Of a stretch of 64,000 nucleotides of DNA, positions 34,181 to 46,681 are shown in pieces. Origin of the DNA: Delphinapterus leucas (Eukaryota; Chordata; Mammalia; Artiodactyla; Monodontidae). The position numbers and the translations under genes were made by a program. The notes below the pieces were generated by a model that did not search any database, was not told where the DNA came from, and saw nothing but the letters and a program-made list of their open reading frames with translations. Where the stretch lies: the NCBI RefSeq assembly GCF_002288925.2, contig NW_022098001.1, positions 4,860,163 through 4,924,162 of the forward strand, in the 5' to 3' direction. The stretch's first letter is position 1. Every line of letters begins with the position of its first letter.

Positions 34181-36120
34181 TTTTTTTAAAAGGCCTTCTC
34201 TAATGTCAACATAATTTACCTTAGAAAGGAAAGGTCTTTCTCCCTGCTTGCCCCTATTTGAGCTGAACCCAGCCATGGAGGTAAAGAAGAGACAGAAGTA
34301 GTGGCAGGAGTAATATCAGTAGCAGAAAGAAGGGTAGAGGCAGAAACTGACACAAGTACGATAAAGATACGTGATTAATTAAGGGTCTCAGGGCACCACT
34401 ACTCTCTGGGGTCAATAACTTTTCCTCTCTAAACTTCATTCAGTGGCCTCACACTTCTACTTTACCTTCAAGCTGTAGTCTCAGAGAAGGTCCCAATACA
34501 TTTACATTATGTTGTGAAAGAATGAAATTGATCATAATCCTTCCATTCCTCTCTATCCCTACCCTGCATTCCTTTGTTTTTCTCTTCTACAAACATTGAA
34601 GAAATAATGTTCATTCTATGTCCTTCATTGCTTCCATTATAACCCACTTTATTATTACTGAATAAAAGATGTGGAATTCGAATTTAGAGCAATAACATAC
34701 TCAGAAAATACAATCCTTTGAATTCCATTCTTATAATTAAAAGATATAAACCAAAATGTTCAACTTTTTAAATCTGAGGTAATGTCTTAACTACTGATGG
34801 TTTCAACTTGCCAACAACAGATGAGTGGATAGCCAAAATAAGCAAGTAAACATTGGGAAATTCTGAATCCCATCACTTACGTCCCTCATAAAGAATGTAA
34901 CTCTTCAGAAGTAAATTCATTTTCCATAGGGAAAATATGACTCACACTGACCACATTAATATAAGGACAATATTAGAGGTATCTGTGGAGTACTAGGCTT
35001 TTTCCTGAAGTTTGTCAGACCAAGAATCATTCTCATTACTTCTATGGAAAAACAACCTAAGTTACAAATAACCAACTTGAAGTAAAATTTTTTAATTATT
35101 TTTTCTGATTTGCCAGTGGATAGTTGTCTAACCAGCTGGAGGTTAAAATTTTCTCTGTTGAATTAAAGTTAGAAGCCAGCTTGTTTTTAAGGCAGCCGCT
35201 GTACAAATCAACAATCGCTTTTGTGTGTATGTGACTTTATTCCATAGTTAAGGGTGTACAGGCAGAGAACCAATGCTTTAAAGTATGAAGGCAGAACAAG
35301 TATCCAGTTTTACTTACCTCCATGAAACAATTCATTTCTCTATTTTACTGTCTAAGTTTCTTGAGTTACTATTATGATAGTAAGATAATAATTTTAGTCA
35401 ATTACAAAGTTGCAGCACAATTTACATGCAGGCATGGAAATGTTTTTAATTTGAACTAGTTACTGGATGAAGCTTTTAAGTGTCTGTAATATCACAGAGA
35501 CAAGATATATGACAAATGCAAAATAAATTAAATTTTGTATTACTGAAGAAGTTGACACAATTACCAGAGTTGCAGTCTGGTCATCTTTCCTTAAAAATAA
35601 CTGAACTTGCATAACAGAGGGCAAAAGTTCACGTTTCTGAACTGGGGGAAATTCATTTCAATGAAATCAGGAGAGATACGTATTCAACCACCAGTGGTGC
35701 CAAGGAAATTTTTCAATATTTGGCTTACAATTTTAGAAATTACTGTAAAATATTTCAAATATGCACAGTAATTTTTAAGATAAATTAATTAACCTTAAGG
35801 AGAAAGAACAGAGACCAGGAATCAAATTCTTATTTTGGCAGCAAGAATCTGTGTGACTTTGGAAAATTTCTCAAGAGATCTGTTCTTAAATGTCTTTATT
35901 TGTATAACTAAATAATCTTCTAGGCCCACTGAAGCTTTAACATGTCAGGATTAGAACAAATTATACATTCTAAAGGAAGGGAAAAATAACATATATAAAT
36001 GGTGGTTTCTGTAACATAGGAAGGACAGTCAGTCAATCTTTATGGGAATACCTAATATTCTGAAATATGTTTGTCTCTAAAAAATTACCTATGATATTAG
36101 CAGCCACAACAATAATAATT
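34181..36120. other. Unique region, no repeats recognised
   Basis: Nearly 2 kb without an identifiable mobile element. 35,150-35,350 has complex composition. Nothing coding is evident. Confidence 0.4.
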
Positions 36121-36370
36121 ATAATAATAATGGCAGCAACATTATTGCATGTCATTTATGTGCCGGGCACTTCACTAACCATTTCACATAGGATACCTTT
36201 TTAAATCTTCGTAATAGCAATATGAGGCAAGTACATTAATATCTCTATTGTATAGATGTATAAACTGAGGCTTGGAGAGGTTAAGTAAGCTTCCTAAAGT
36301 CAACCAGACAGAAAGTAGCAGAAACAGTTCTTAATCCATGTCTCTCTGACCCAAAATTCTTTTAACACTG
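36121..36370 (-). mobile_element. MIR SINE relic, antisense
   Basis: 'catttatgtgccgggcactt', 'taatagcaatatgaggcaag', 'tgtataaactgaggcttgga', 'gaggttaagtaagcttccta' and 'ttcttaatccatgtctctct' follow the antisense MIR order. Confidence 0.85.
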
Positions 36371-36689
36371 ATGTCAATAGCCTCTCTGCAAAGAAAATTT
36401 TAGTATTTTATACCTTATTTATTCATTGGCTTTCATCAAAAAAAGTAGGCATCCCTACTCTGAAAGTTAAATTTTCTCTAAAACTTAGTATTATGTTTTG
36501 TTACAAAGCCTTCTAAAAGAATATTTAAAGAGAGAATAATAATTTTTAAATATATAAGGCTGTCCAAAAAAGTAAAATATACTCATTTTAAGGTAGTATA
36601 ATGTTTAGTTGAAAAAATGTCAACTCAAAATGGTATCAGTTATCTGAATATAACATAGCAGAACTTAAATACCCATTTTTATCAAACTG

Positions 36690-36885
36690 TTATGTGTGAT
36701 CAGAGTTTGAATTCCAAGTCAACCACTTAGCATCTGTGTGATTTTGAACAAGTAATTGATCTTCTCACACCTAAATTTGCTCCTATATGAAGTGAAGATG
36801 AAAAAATGTATTTCACAAAATTCTTTTGAAGATTTAGTGGCATAATATATATAAAAGCTCTTTGCAAAAGTTAAAGCACTAACCA
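36690..36885 (+). mobile_element. MIR SINE relic, sense
   Basis: 'gagtttgaattccaagtcaa', 'ccacttagcatctgtgtgat', 'tttgaacaagtaattgatct' and 'ctcctatatgaagtgaagat' follow the sense MIR order. It lies in opposite orientation to the MIR about 320 bp upstream. Confidence 0.75.
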
Positions 36886-37034
36886 CACTTAATTGAGAGA
36901 ACATCATGCAAGACTTTTTGTCTTTCTGACACTATTTCTCTGTAGAGGTTTCTGACTTAGAATGAATAGATTAAACATTAAAAATATTGACAAAGCTAGA
37001 GTGAACATGTCTGAGGACATCAGTGTTCTTCTAA

Positions 37035-37570
37035 ACTGTTGCTGGGGTCTCAATTGATATAAACTTTTGACAATGTCTTTTGAAATTTTGAAATATGCCT
37101 AGCCTTTGATCCATCATTTCCACTATGGGAGTTTATCTTAAAGGAGCATTCGCCAAGTTTTCAAAGTACTGAAAGGTTTTTTGTAATAACAACAAAAAAA
37201 GGAAATGACATAAATGTTCATTAAAAATTACAATGTGGCCATATAATGGAACATGATACAATATCTAAGAAAGAGGAGGATCTTATAAACACTTATAAAT
37301 ATGAAGTCCAAAATGTATTTTTAAGTAAAAAAGAAAGTTATAGATTTGTATGTATATCGTAATATAATTTTTGAAAAACTTTTTTTTCTTGGTTTTGCTT
37401 ATGTATTGACAATGGGCTAGAAGGCTGTACAGCAAGTCATTAACCGTGTCTGCCTGTATGAACTGAGATGGGTGATGTAGGGGGGAGAGTAGGGAGAACA
37501 CGTGCTATCTTATATGTCCTGGTTTTGCTTAATTTTCTTTATTATGGACGTGTATTTTTTTAAGAATAAA
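37035..37570 (+). mobile_element. Old L1M 3' fragment, sense
   Basis: 'tagcctttgatccatcattt', 'gggagtttatcttaaaggag', 'aatgacataaatgttcatta' and 'atggaacatgatacaatatc' correspond to the ORF2 C-terminus and 3' UTR of ancient L1. No intact frame. Confidence 0.65.
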
Positions 37571-38555
37571 CTATTTTAAATAGGTTGCTGCTATTAAATA
37601 AAATGTATAAATGGTAAAGATAAATGAATACACTGACCAAGAATGAGGCAAGAGGAGGAGAATGGTGGAATGGGGTTCAGTGAAGAAAATGCAGTATATG
37701 GATGGAATATAGAAGAGTCCAGATGAAGAAGAGGTTTGCCTTTGGATGACGGACCAGGAGTTCAGGGATTTAAGGCATCATGCCATTATTGGATTCCAAA
37801 CAGAACTTCCCTCATCACTGATGCTCTCCTCTCCTAATACAAACTCGCCCGTGTTATGTCCTTCATTAGAACAATTCCACCTAAGTGCAATTTATTTCCT
37901 TCCAAACAGAGCTTATCTTCTTTATGTATAATCTAGAATCACCATCTTGGCTGCACTGACACCCTCACGAATTACCTTTCAGCCATGTCTGATGTCTTAA
38001 AATAGCAACTGTGGCTATGGTCTTATAGTGCCAGGAAAATTTCAAGGCTCTACTTCTCAATCTCTTCCAAAGCCCCCACTCAGCTCTTGTTGACCTGAGC
38101 ACTGGGTATCAGGTTAACCAATGCTACACTCTCAGATGTAGCTGACCCTGCTTGTCTGGTTAAGTTTATGATCAGACTCCCACTGCCTCCTCATCTTTCC
38201 TTCCTTCAACTGATCACCCCTCTGCAATGTGACTTTTCCTCATATCAGTCATCACCTCTTCTGTAAACTTTTGCAATAACCTCTTAAACCTCATCCTAAG
38301 TGTCACTTTATTGCAATCCATTCTCCATAATGCTGTCAGGTACTTTTCCATATATCTAAACATATCACCTCCTTGGTCAAAATCTTTACTAGCTCCCCAC
38401 TGTTTAAATAATAAGGAAAAATCAATTTTTGAGGAAATAAAACTCTTAATAATTATATTGTTTAAGAGACAATCTTTCAGAAAAAGAACTATATATTAAA
38501 ATATATAGAATGTGGTCAAAGCTATTTTTGTCATAATTAAATGTCTTACTTAAAA
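37571..38555. other. Unique sequence
   Basis: No repeat or gene recognised with confidence. Small ORFs at 37746-37931 and 38311-38499 have no recognisable product. Confidence 0.35.
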
Positions 38556-38559
38556 TAAA

Positions 38560-39780
38560 AAGAATGAATACAAATACCAGGAATTAAAAATAGAAGCTAG
38601 AAAAAGAGAAACAAAAAACCTAAAATATAAGAAGAAATTACAGAAAATGGTAAATAAATGTAATAGCTGCTCTTTGGGAAAAAAAAACAATAAAGAGGAT
38701 GTACTCTGGTAAGCTTAATTTAATAAAAAAGAGAAAACACTAACAATATAACAAACCATGCAGAGCATATTTGAAATTATAGCAGAATAACAGGTTTAAA
38801 TCAATTTAACTTTGTTCTTACAAAGCAGGAAATCTTGGCAAAAACAAACCATCCCTAATAAACAATCTCATGAGAAAATACAAATTAACAAAACTAACTC
38901 AATAAACCTAGTAGAACTAGGGAAAATTTGTCAAATACCCCCAAGGAGGTGAATGACCCAGGTAGTTTCAAAAGCCAATTATGTTAAAATATCCAATGAA
39001 TTTATGCAATTTCATTAAAATGTTTCAACGCGGGCTTCCCTGGTGGCGCAGTGGTTGAGAGTCCGCCTGCCAATGCAGGGGACACGGGTTCGTGTCCCGG
39101 TCCGGGAAGATCCCACATGCCGCGGAGCGGCTGGGCCCGTGAGCCATGGCCGCTGAGCCTGCGCTTCCGGAGCCTGTGCTCCGCATCCGGAGAGGCCACA
39201 ACAGTGAGAGGCCCGAGTACCGCAAAAACAAACAAACAAAAAATGTTTCAAAGCATATGATAAGAAGGAAAACTTTCCAATTTATTTCATAACTTAATTA
39301 AAGCTCTAATAACAGAATTTAATAAAGATAGAGCAAAGAAGAAAACAAGTGCTTAATCTCACTTTTAAAAATAGAGGCCGAGGTCCCACATTTAAAAAAA
39401 GATACATAAAAAGCAAAGCATATTTTTTACCAGTATTGCATCACAGATGATTTAACATAGAAAATCCTTTAATATAATTTATCCTATTCAAAGACCAAAT
39501 TTAGAAATCCATATGATCATATCGTTATGTGCCAGCAGATATTGCTTGTGAAAACACTTGGCAAAACAAGAATATAATATACTTACTAAACATGGTAAGG
39601 ACATACTATTCCAAACCAACAGTCCATCATCATACCTAATAGTGAAACAGTGGATACACAAGTCATGAAATCAGGAAAAAGCCTAGGGTCATTCTGTTAC
39701 CACTATTATTTACTATAATTCTAAAAGTGCTAGTCAATATTATCAGGCCAGAAAACAAAAGAAAAAAAAAGTTTTTAAAA
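38560..39780 (+). mobile_element. Old L1M ORF2 debris, sense, split by a CHR-2 SINE
   Basis: 'accatccctaataaacaatc', 'ctaactcaataaacctagta', 'tcataacttaattaaagctc' and 'ctgttaccactattatttac' read as diverged L1 ORF2 (the last is the 'PLLFTI'-type region after the RT core). Extensively frameshifted. Confidence 0.65.
39017..39254 (+). mobile_element. CHR-2 SINE, sense, with 15-bp TSD
   Basis: The body 39032-39239 runs 'gggcttccctggtggcgcag' to 'gcccgagtaccgc' plus a (CAAA)n tail. The TSD 'aaaatgtttcaacgc' at 39017-39031 reappears with one difference (c to a) at 39240-39254. It is inserted into old L1 DNA. Confidence 0.96.
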
Positions 39781-40977
39781 AGGTATAAATTTATATTTAC
39801 TGGTGACATTGACATTATTTACATGAAATAAAATTTGCCAATTTTAAGTGTACAATTCAGCAAGACTTGACAGACTTACATAATTTTGTTACTGTGACCA
39901 TAATCATGATATAGGCCATCAACACAAAATGTTCCCTGTGGCCTTTTGAAATTAATCACTTCACCCTACCCCTTGCACCTGGCAACCACTGATCCACATT
40001 CTGTCAATATAGTTTTGCTTTTTCCATAATTCAAACAGCATATAATTTGTATTAGGCTTCTTTCATTTAGCATAATGCTTTGGAGATTTATCCATATTGT
40101 TAAATTTATTAGTAGTTAGCTATTTTTTACTGCCTTATATTAGTTCATTTTACGGATATACCACAATTTATTTATCTATTAACTTGCTGATAGACATTTG
40201 GATTGTTTCCAGTTTGGGACTACTGTGATAATGTTGCTGTGAATATTTTATTGCAAGTCACTGTATGATCATGTTTTCATTTCTCTTAAGTAAATACTTA
40301 ATAGTAGGTTTGATGAACCATTGTGTAACTGTATGCTTAATTTAATAACAAACTGCCAAACTATTTCTCATAGTGGCTGTAAAATTTTTGCTTTCCCAGT
40401 TGCTGCATATCCTTGGCAACTTTCAATAATGTCTCTTTTTTAGCTTCAGCAATTTAAGGAGATGTGTACAAGTATCTCGTTGTAGTTCTTATTTGTATTT
40501 CCTTAATGAATGATGATGTTGAGTATCTTTCCATGAGTGTATTTGACATTCTTATATCTTCTGTGTTAAATTTTCTGTTTCAAATCTTTTGTCATTTTTT
40601 ATTGTCTTAAGTTCAAAGAGTTCTCTATATAGTCTCGATGCAAGCTTATCAATTACATGTTTTGGAAAGAGTTTCTTCCACTGTGTGATATCTTTCATTT
40701 TCTTAACAGTATCCTTTGAAGGACAAAGGATTTAATTTTGAAATGTAATTTTTTTCTCTGGTTTATGCTTATGTGGGTCATATGTAAGAAATGTTTGCCT
40801 AACTAAATCACAAAGTTTTTCTTTCCAATTTTCATCTAGAAGTTATATAATTTTACATACTACATTTAGGTTTGTGATCCATTCTGAGTTAGTTTTTGTG
40901 TGTAGTGTGAGATTAGAGTCTAGGTTCATTGTTTTGCATATGGATATCCAATTGCTCCAGCATGATTTGTTGAAAAG

Positions 40978-40996
40978 ATTAGGGTTAGGGTTAGAG
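40978..40996 (+). repeat. Short telomere-like TTAGGG run inside L1
   Basis: 'attagggttagggttagagt' gives two exact TTAGGG units and a degenerate third, at a place where the surrounding L1 sequence normally has unrelated bases. Too short to be a real interstitial telomere. Confidence 0.8.
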
Positions 40997-43900
40997 TTCC
41001 CATTGTAATAACCAAGGCACCTTTGTCAAAAATCAATTAATCATATATTTGATGGTCTTTTTCTAGGCTACATGTTCTTTTCCACTTATCTGTATATCTA
41101 TCTTTATTACAATACCACACTGCCTTAATTACTGTAGCTTCATAGTAAGCTTTATGTGAATCCATCTTGGTTCACATTTTAATTTGCTTTGGCCATTCTA
41201 AGTGCTTTGCATTTCTGTTAAAAAAACTGGGGGGATTTTGAATGTCATTGCATTAAACTTATAGATCAACTTGTGGAAAAAATTGATGTTTGTAGATTTG
41301 AACAATGAAAAAGACATATTTCATATAAGTTTCTTAATTTCTCTCAGCAAGGTTTGTAGTTTTCAATGTACAGGTCTTGTACGTATTTTGTTAAATTTAT
41401 TTCTAGGTATTTCTAATTATTCATTGTTAATTTAAAGATACACAATTGATAATTTTAGTTAACCTTGTATCTTGAGACTCTGCTGAATTTATTCATTACT
41501 TCTAATAGATTTGTTTCAGAACTGCTAGCGTTTTTCCATACTGACATAATTATGGATAAAGATATTTTTACTTCTTCCTTTCTAATCTGTATGCATTTTT
41601 TTCCTCCCCAATGTTGAACAGAATGGTGAGATCGGATGTCCGTGCCTTGTTCATGATTTTATGCAGAAGTGCTCATTTGTTCACCATTACACATAATATT
41701 AGCTGTAGATTTTTCCATAGATGGATTTCATAACATGAGGAAGTACCCTTCTTTTCCTGAGAATAGTTTGCTGAGAGGTTTATCACTAATGGATATTGAA
41801 TTATTTTAAATGCTTTTCCTATACCTGTTGAGATGATCCATACGATTTTTCTTCTTTATTCTTTTGATATGGGGAATTACATTGATTTTTTTTTAATGTA
41901 GAAATAACCTTGCATTTCTAGAATAAATCCTACTTGGTCATGATACATTATCCTTTTTATATATTATGTATAATCCATTTTATATATTGATGAATTCATT
42001 TGTTCATGAGAGATGTTGTTTGAAGTTTCCTTTCTTGTTAAGTCCTTCATTTCAGTGCCAGAACAATACTGGCTTCATAAAATGAGTTGGTAACTGTTCC
42101 CTCCTCTTTTATTTCTGGAAGAATTTGTGTGGAATTGCTATTATTTCTTCCTTAAATTTTTGGTATATTTTTTACCAATGAAGCCATCTGGTCCTGGAGC
42201 TTTCTTTTGGGGAAGGTTTTTAAGTATAAATTCAATTTCTTTAAGAGATACTGAGTTATTCAGGCTATCTCTTCTTTCTTTAGTGAGCTTTTTGAGTATT
42301 TCAGAGTGTTTGTCCGTTTCATCTGAGTTGTCAAGTTTATTGACATTAAGTTGTTCATAACAACCGATTATTATTCTTTTACTTTCTGTAATATTTATCA
42401 TTTTTATTGATCTTCTCAAAGAACTAGCCTTTGGTTTCACTGATTTTTTTCTGTTGCATTTCTGTTTTCAATTTTATTGATTTCAGCCCTTATCTACATT
42501 ATTTCCTTCTGCTTTGAGTAGAATTAGCTCTTTTCTTTCTAGCTCATTAAGGTGGAAACTTAGATTATTGACTTAAGACTTTTCTTCCTTTTTAAATAAG
42601 TAATTAATGCTATAAAATTTTTTCCAAGCACTGCTTTAGCTTCATCCCACAAATTTTGCCTTCAAATAATATTTCCATTTCCCCTACTTATTTGTGATGT
42701 TGCCCTATATTTTACTTCTACATATGCTTTAAACGTGACAATGCATTGCTATTATTTTTGCCTCATACAATCAATTCTTTCTTAAAGTGATTTAAAATGT
42801 GGAAACAATTTATTTTCTAAATTTACCCATGTAGTTATCATTTTTGGTGCTCTTTATTCCCAGGTGTAGATCCTAAGTTCCATCTGGTATCATTTTCTTC
42901 TGCCTGAAATACTTTTAACATTTGTGTAGGTACAAATCTGATGACAATGAATTCTATCAGCTTCAGTTTGTCTAAAATGTCTTCATTTTTTAAAGAAAAT
43001 TTTGCTAAGTGAAGAAATCTTGCTGAGTGAAGAAACCTAAACCAATTTATTTTTTTTTCCCCTTTTACTACACCAGAGACATTTCTCCATTATTTTCTGG
43101 CTTGCATAGTTTCTGATGAGTAGTCTCCTGTCATTTTACTTTTGTTGCTGGGCATAATGAGTCTTTTTTCTCTTTCTTAAGATTTTTTTCTTTTGCACTA
43201 GTTTTCATCACATTTTTTATATTAAATGATTTGACATGCTTTTTTAAAAAATCTTTATTCTATTTGAAATTATTTGAGCTTCCTGGATCTATATATTTAT
43301 AGTTTTTATCAAATGATTTTTCCCCATCATTGTTCTGCCTACTTTCTGCTCTTTTTCTGGGACTCCAGTTACACATTAGGCTCTTAGGCTGTTTGATATC
43401 ATATCTATGCTCTCTTCAGTTTTTCCAGTCTTTTATTTTCTCTATGCTTTATTTTCACATTCACTGAGAAAAAAATTTTCTGCAGCATTTAATCTGCTGC
43501 TCTCACCCTGTGTAATTTTTATTTCAGATAACATATTTTTCATTTCTAGTCTACTTGTATTTTTGTATATGGTCCATTTTTCTTCTCATGATTCTGTTTT
43601 TCTCAACCTATTTGAACACATGGACATACTTATAATAACTCTCTTAATAACTTTTTCTGCTAATTTCATCATTTCTGTTATTTCTGGGTTGTTCTTTTTA
43701 TCAATTGATTTTTCTCCTAGTTGTAAGTCAAATTTTTATGCTTCTTTGTATTCTTGGCATGACATTATTGAATGCTGGATTTTTTGTGTGTGCTCCTTTA
43801 AGTAGTGTTGTGTTTTATTTTAGCTTGCAACAAACTTCTTGGAATTAGTTGAGTATTTTCAAAGATTGTTTTTAAGATATTTTAAAGGGGGTCCAGAGTT

Positions 43901-44369
43901 AGCCTTAGTCTAACCCTAACTTAGCCCCACCATTAAGGCAATATTTTTCTGGGACTCTACACAAAGCCCCATCTATTTTGACATCTTTCTACTCTGGCTG
44001 TTGGAAACACAAACCATCCCCAGTTTTTAAAGTTCCAGAAATCCTCCTGCCTATTGTTGTTCAGTGTTTTTCTCCTGTCTTGGGTAACTTCTCTCACAGG
44101 TTCAAATCAGTATGCACCAAAAACTCAAGAAGACCTCTTTACAGATCACCAGAGCTTTCTCTGTCTGTATGTGCAGACTCTTCCTCTCCAATATTCTGCA
44201 AACTGTAGCTCCCTGACTTCCTTGACCTCTAATATATTTTTCCTTCATTGCTGTTTGGATGCTCTCTGTTGTCTGCACTGCAGCCTGGAAACTGCCTTTA
44301 GACAGCAAGTTGGTCCAGTCATAGGGCTCATTTTGTTTCTCTTCTTTTATGGATCACAGTTCTGCTTTG

Positions 44370-44452
44370 TATTGGGTTGGACAAAAAGTTCGTTCGGGTT
44401 TTTCATAACATCTTATGGAAAAACCCGAACGAACTTTTTGGCCTACACAATA
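44370..44452. mobile_element. Mariner-derived MITE (palindromic, ~79 bp) with TA duplication
   Basis: The element 44372-44450 consists of two roughly 32-bp inverted arms, 'ttgggttggacaaaaagttc...' and its complement ending '...gaactttttggcctacacaa'. The arms meet in a loop around 'cataacatcttatgg'. TA flanks both ends (44370-44371 and 44451-44452), the target of Tc1/mariner transposases. It is the kind of short mariner derivative common in cetartiodactyl genomes and is inserted in the antisense L1. Confidence 0.93.
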
Positions 44453-44467
44453 CTTCCCCCAGTGTCT

Positions 44468-45338
44468 AAAAATTATTGTTTCAAAGGTATCAAGTGTTGA
44501 TGAGGATGTGGAGAAAAAGGAACCCTTGTCCACTGATGGTGGGAATATAAATTGGTACAGCCATTATGGAAAAAAGTATGCAGGTTTCTCAAAAAAATAA
44601 AAATATGATCCAGCAATTCTACTTCTGGGTATTTATCCAAAGGAAGTGCATTCATCTCAAAGAAATATCTGAACTCCCATGTTCATTGCAGAATTATTCA
44701 CCATAGCCAAGATATAGAAACAACTTAAGTGTCTGTTACGGATGAATTTATAAGGAAAATGTGGTACATGCATAAGATGGAACATTATTCAGCCTTTAAA
44801 AAGGAGAAAACTCTGCCATTTGTGACCACATAGGTGAACCTGGAGACATTATATTAAGTGAAATAAGGGAGACACAGAAGGACTAGTAACACATGATCTC
44901 ATTTTTATGAGGAATCTAAAAAAGTTGAATACAAAGAAACAGAGAACAGAATGGTAGTTACCAAGGACTGGGACAGGAGGTGGGTGGGATGGAAATGGAG
45001 AGATGTTGGTCAAAGGGTACAAACTTTCAGTTATAAGATACAGGTCTAATGTACAGCATGGTGACTATAATTAATAATAATGTATTGTACTCTTGAAATT
45101 AGCTAAGAAAGTAGATCTTAAGTATTCTCACCAAACACACAAGCACACACAGACACACACACACAAGGGTAACTACATGAGGTGATGTTTGTGAATTAGA
45201 TTGATAGTGGTAATCATTTCACAATTTATATGTACATCAAATCATTCCAAGTATATACAATTTTTATTTGTCAATCATACTTCAATAAAGCTAGAAAAAG
45301 TGAAGTAAGAGTAATTTAAAAAAAAAAGTCATTGTTTC
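44468..45338 (+). mobile_element. L1 3' end, sense, nested in the antisense L1
   Basis: The body starts near 44484 in ORF2 C-terminal sequence ('tgttgatgaggatgtggaga') and runs through 'aaattggtacagccattatg', the 3' UTR and a polyA-like end at 45317-45327. Flanks 'aaaaattattgtttc' (44468-44482) and 'aaaaagtcattgtttc' (45323-45338) look like an imperfect target duplication. 5'-truncated, no intact frame. Confidence 0.85.
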
Positions 45339-45424
45339 GTGTATTTTGTCCAGTTCTGTAATTGTTTAGGGTGGAGAGTAAATTTGGTCCCTGTTACTGC
45401 ATCTTGGCCAAAAGTACAAGTCCC

Positions 45425-46640
45425 AAAATTATAAATACTTAAAAGGAAAAAGTAAAAATAATTATCATTTACAGATGCTACGATTATTTGCTGGAAGAAC
45501 TTTAGGAGAAAACGAATAGAAAACGCTGTTAAAGCTACTAAGAGAGGTCATTATAGAGGCCAATTATAAAATAAACTTATAAAACTCAACTTTAAGTTGT
45601 AATTTTAAAAGATTCTATTCACAATACCTACAAAAATACAGAATCACTACATGTAAACTTAAGAAATACAGAGTAAAAAGTATGAAGAAAACTATTTAAT
45701 TTTCCTGAAGAATATTAAGTTAGGGAATATCATGTTTCCAGGTGGCAATACCAATAGTATAAAATAAATTTTCTCTCCAAATAGCTCTACAAATTTTATT
45801 TAGCACTCAAAATAGCAAAGCCAAGCAATTGCCTTGAGTGACACTAAAATACCACATGATAATACTTTATATTTTTTCTGAAAAAAAAATCTCAGAAAAT
45901 AGGAATAAAATAATATTGCTTTACGTGATAAACATATACCTCAAAACAACCACTGTACGGTAATAATGACAAAGCAATAAACGTATGGCCATTTTTCAGG
46001 AAAAAACCCTGGAATTCTCACTATTGCCATTATTTATCATTGTTCTCTTAGCTCTAACCAATACTATTAGACTAAGAGCTAGAAAAGACCCTATAGGTTT
46101 AAATGAGAATTATAGACATTGGAAAGGAAAAGATAAATAACATAATTTACTGATGATATAAGCCAGACAAATTACTTCTTTAAAAAAAGATCATCAACTA
46201 AAATATTGAACAGAGTATCAGCTAAAGTATAAAAGTAACAAATCAATTACACCAGAAAATATAATGGTTATTTTAGTTCAACAAGAAGGAAAACTAAACT
46301 GTATTATTTACAGATGTATAGTTCTAACATAAATAAGGACATGTATAGTTCTAAGATAAAAACTATAAATAAGGCCAAGGCAATAATCATGACGAAAGTC
46401 AAGTTACTGACCATCTTGGAGGAGGAAGAGGGTCATGGTAGGGGAGGGGCACATAGTGGGTTTCTAGAACACTTAGAAGTTATGTCTTGACCTCAGTAGT
46501 GGTTCACTGAGTGAACACTTTATAAATAGTAGTTACATTTTCTGTAACTTTTTAAAATGAATGTTTCATTTGTCAATGCAAAATTAAATATACATATATG
46601 TATGTATATCTGTGTATGTATATACAGAAAAAACCTCATT
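45425..46640 (+). mobile_element. Old L1 ORF2 debris, sense
   Basis: 'cattatttatcattgttctc', 'ttagctctaaccaatactat' (about 46030) and 'cattggaaaggaaaagataa' with 'tttactgatgatataagcca' (about 46118-46168) correspond to the L1 RT region leading into the FADD box. Strongly decayed. A TATG-rich simple repeat follows at about 46588-46625. Confidence 0.6.
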
Positions 46641-46681
46641 CATAATAACCCCATACACAAAAAAAATGAGAATAAACAACA

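Larger units (their letters stand above)
39790..45415 (-). mobile_element. Long antisense L1, internally rearranged and interrupted
   Basis: From left to right the plus strand reads an antisense L1 3' end (about 39,800-40,700), ORF2 C-terminal and RT parts, and an upstream RT segment. The minus-strand frame at 42141-42440 contains the L1 signature 'LKNLPQKKAPGPDGF'. Further 5' L1 sequence continues to about 44,360. After two later insertions (44,372-45,330) the antisense L1 resumes and ends near 45,405 with 'ggtccctgttactgcatctt'. On the minus strand that is a 5'-UTR start with an AAGATG-type YY1-like core. Total L1 sequence is about 4.7 kb, shorter than full length, so large internal parts are deleted. 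Confidence 0.8.

Noticed and set aside
43407..43805. 132-residue hydrophobic ORF that looks like a membrane protein
   Set aside because: T-rich antisense L1 sequence produces Phe/Leu/Ser-rich frames; no start context or family.
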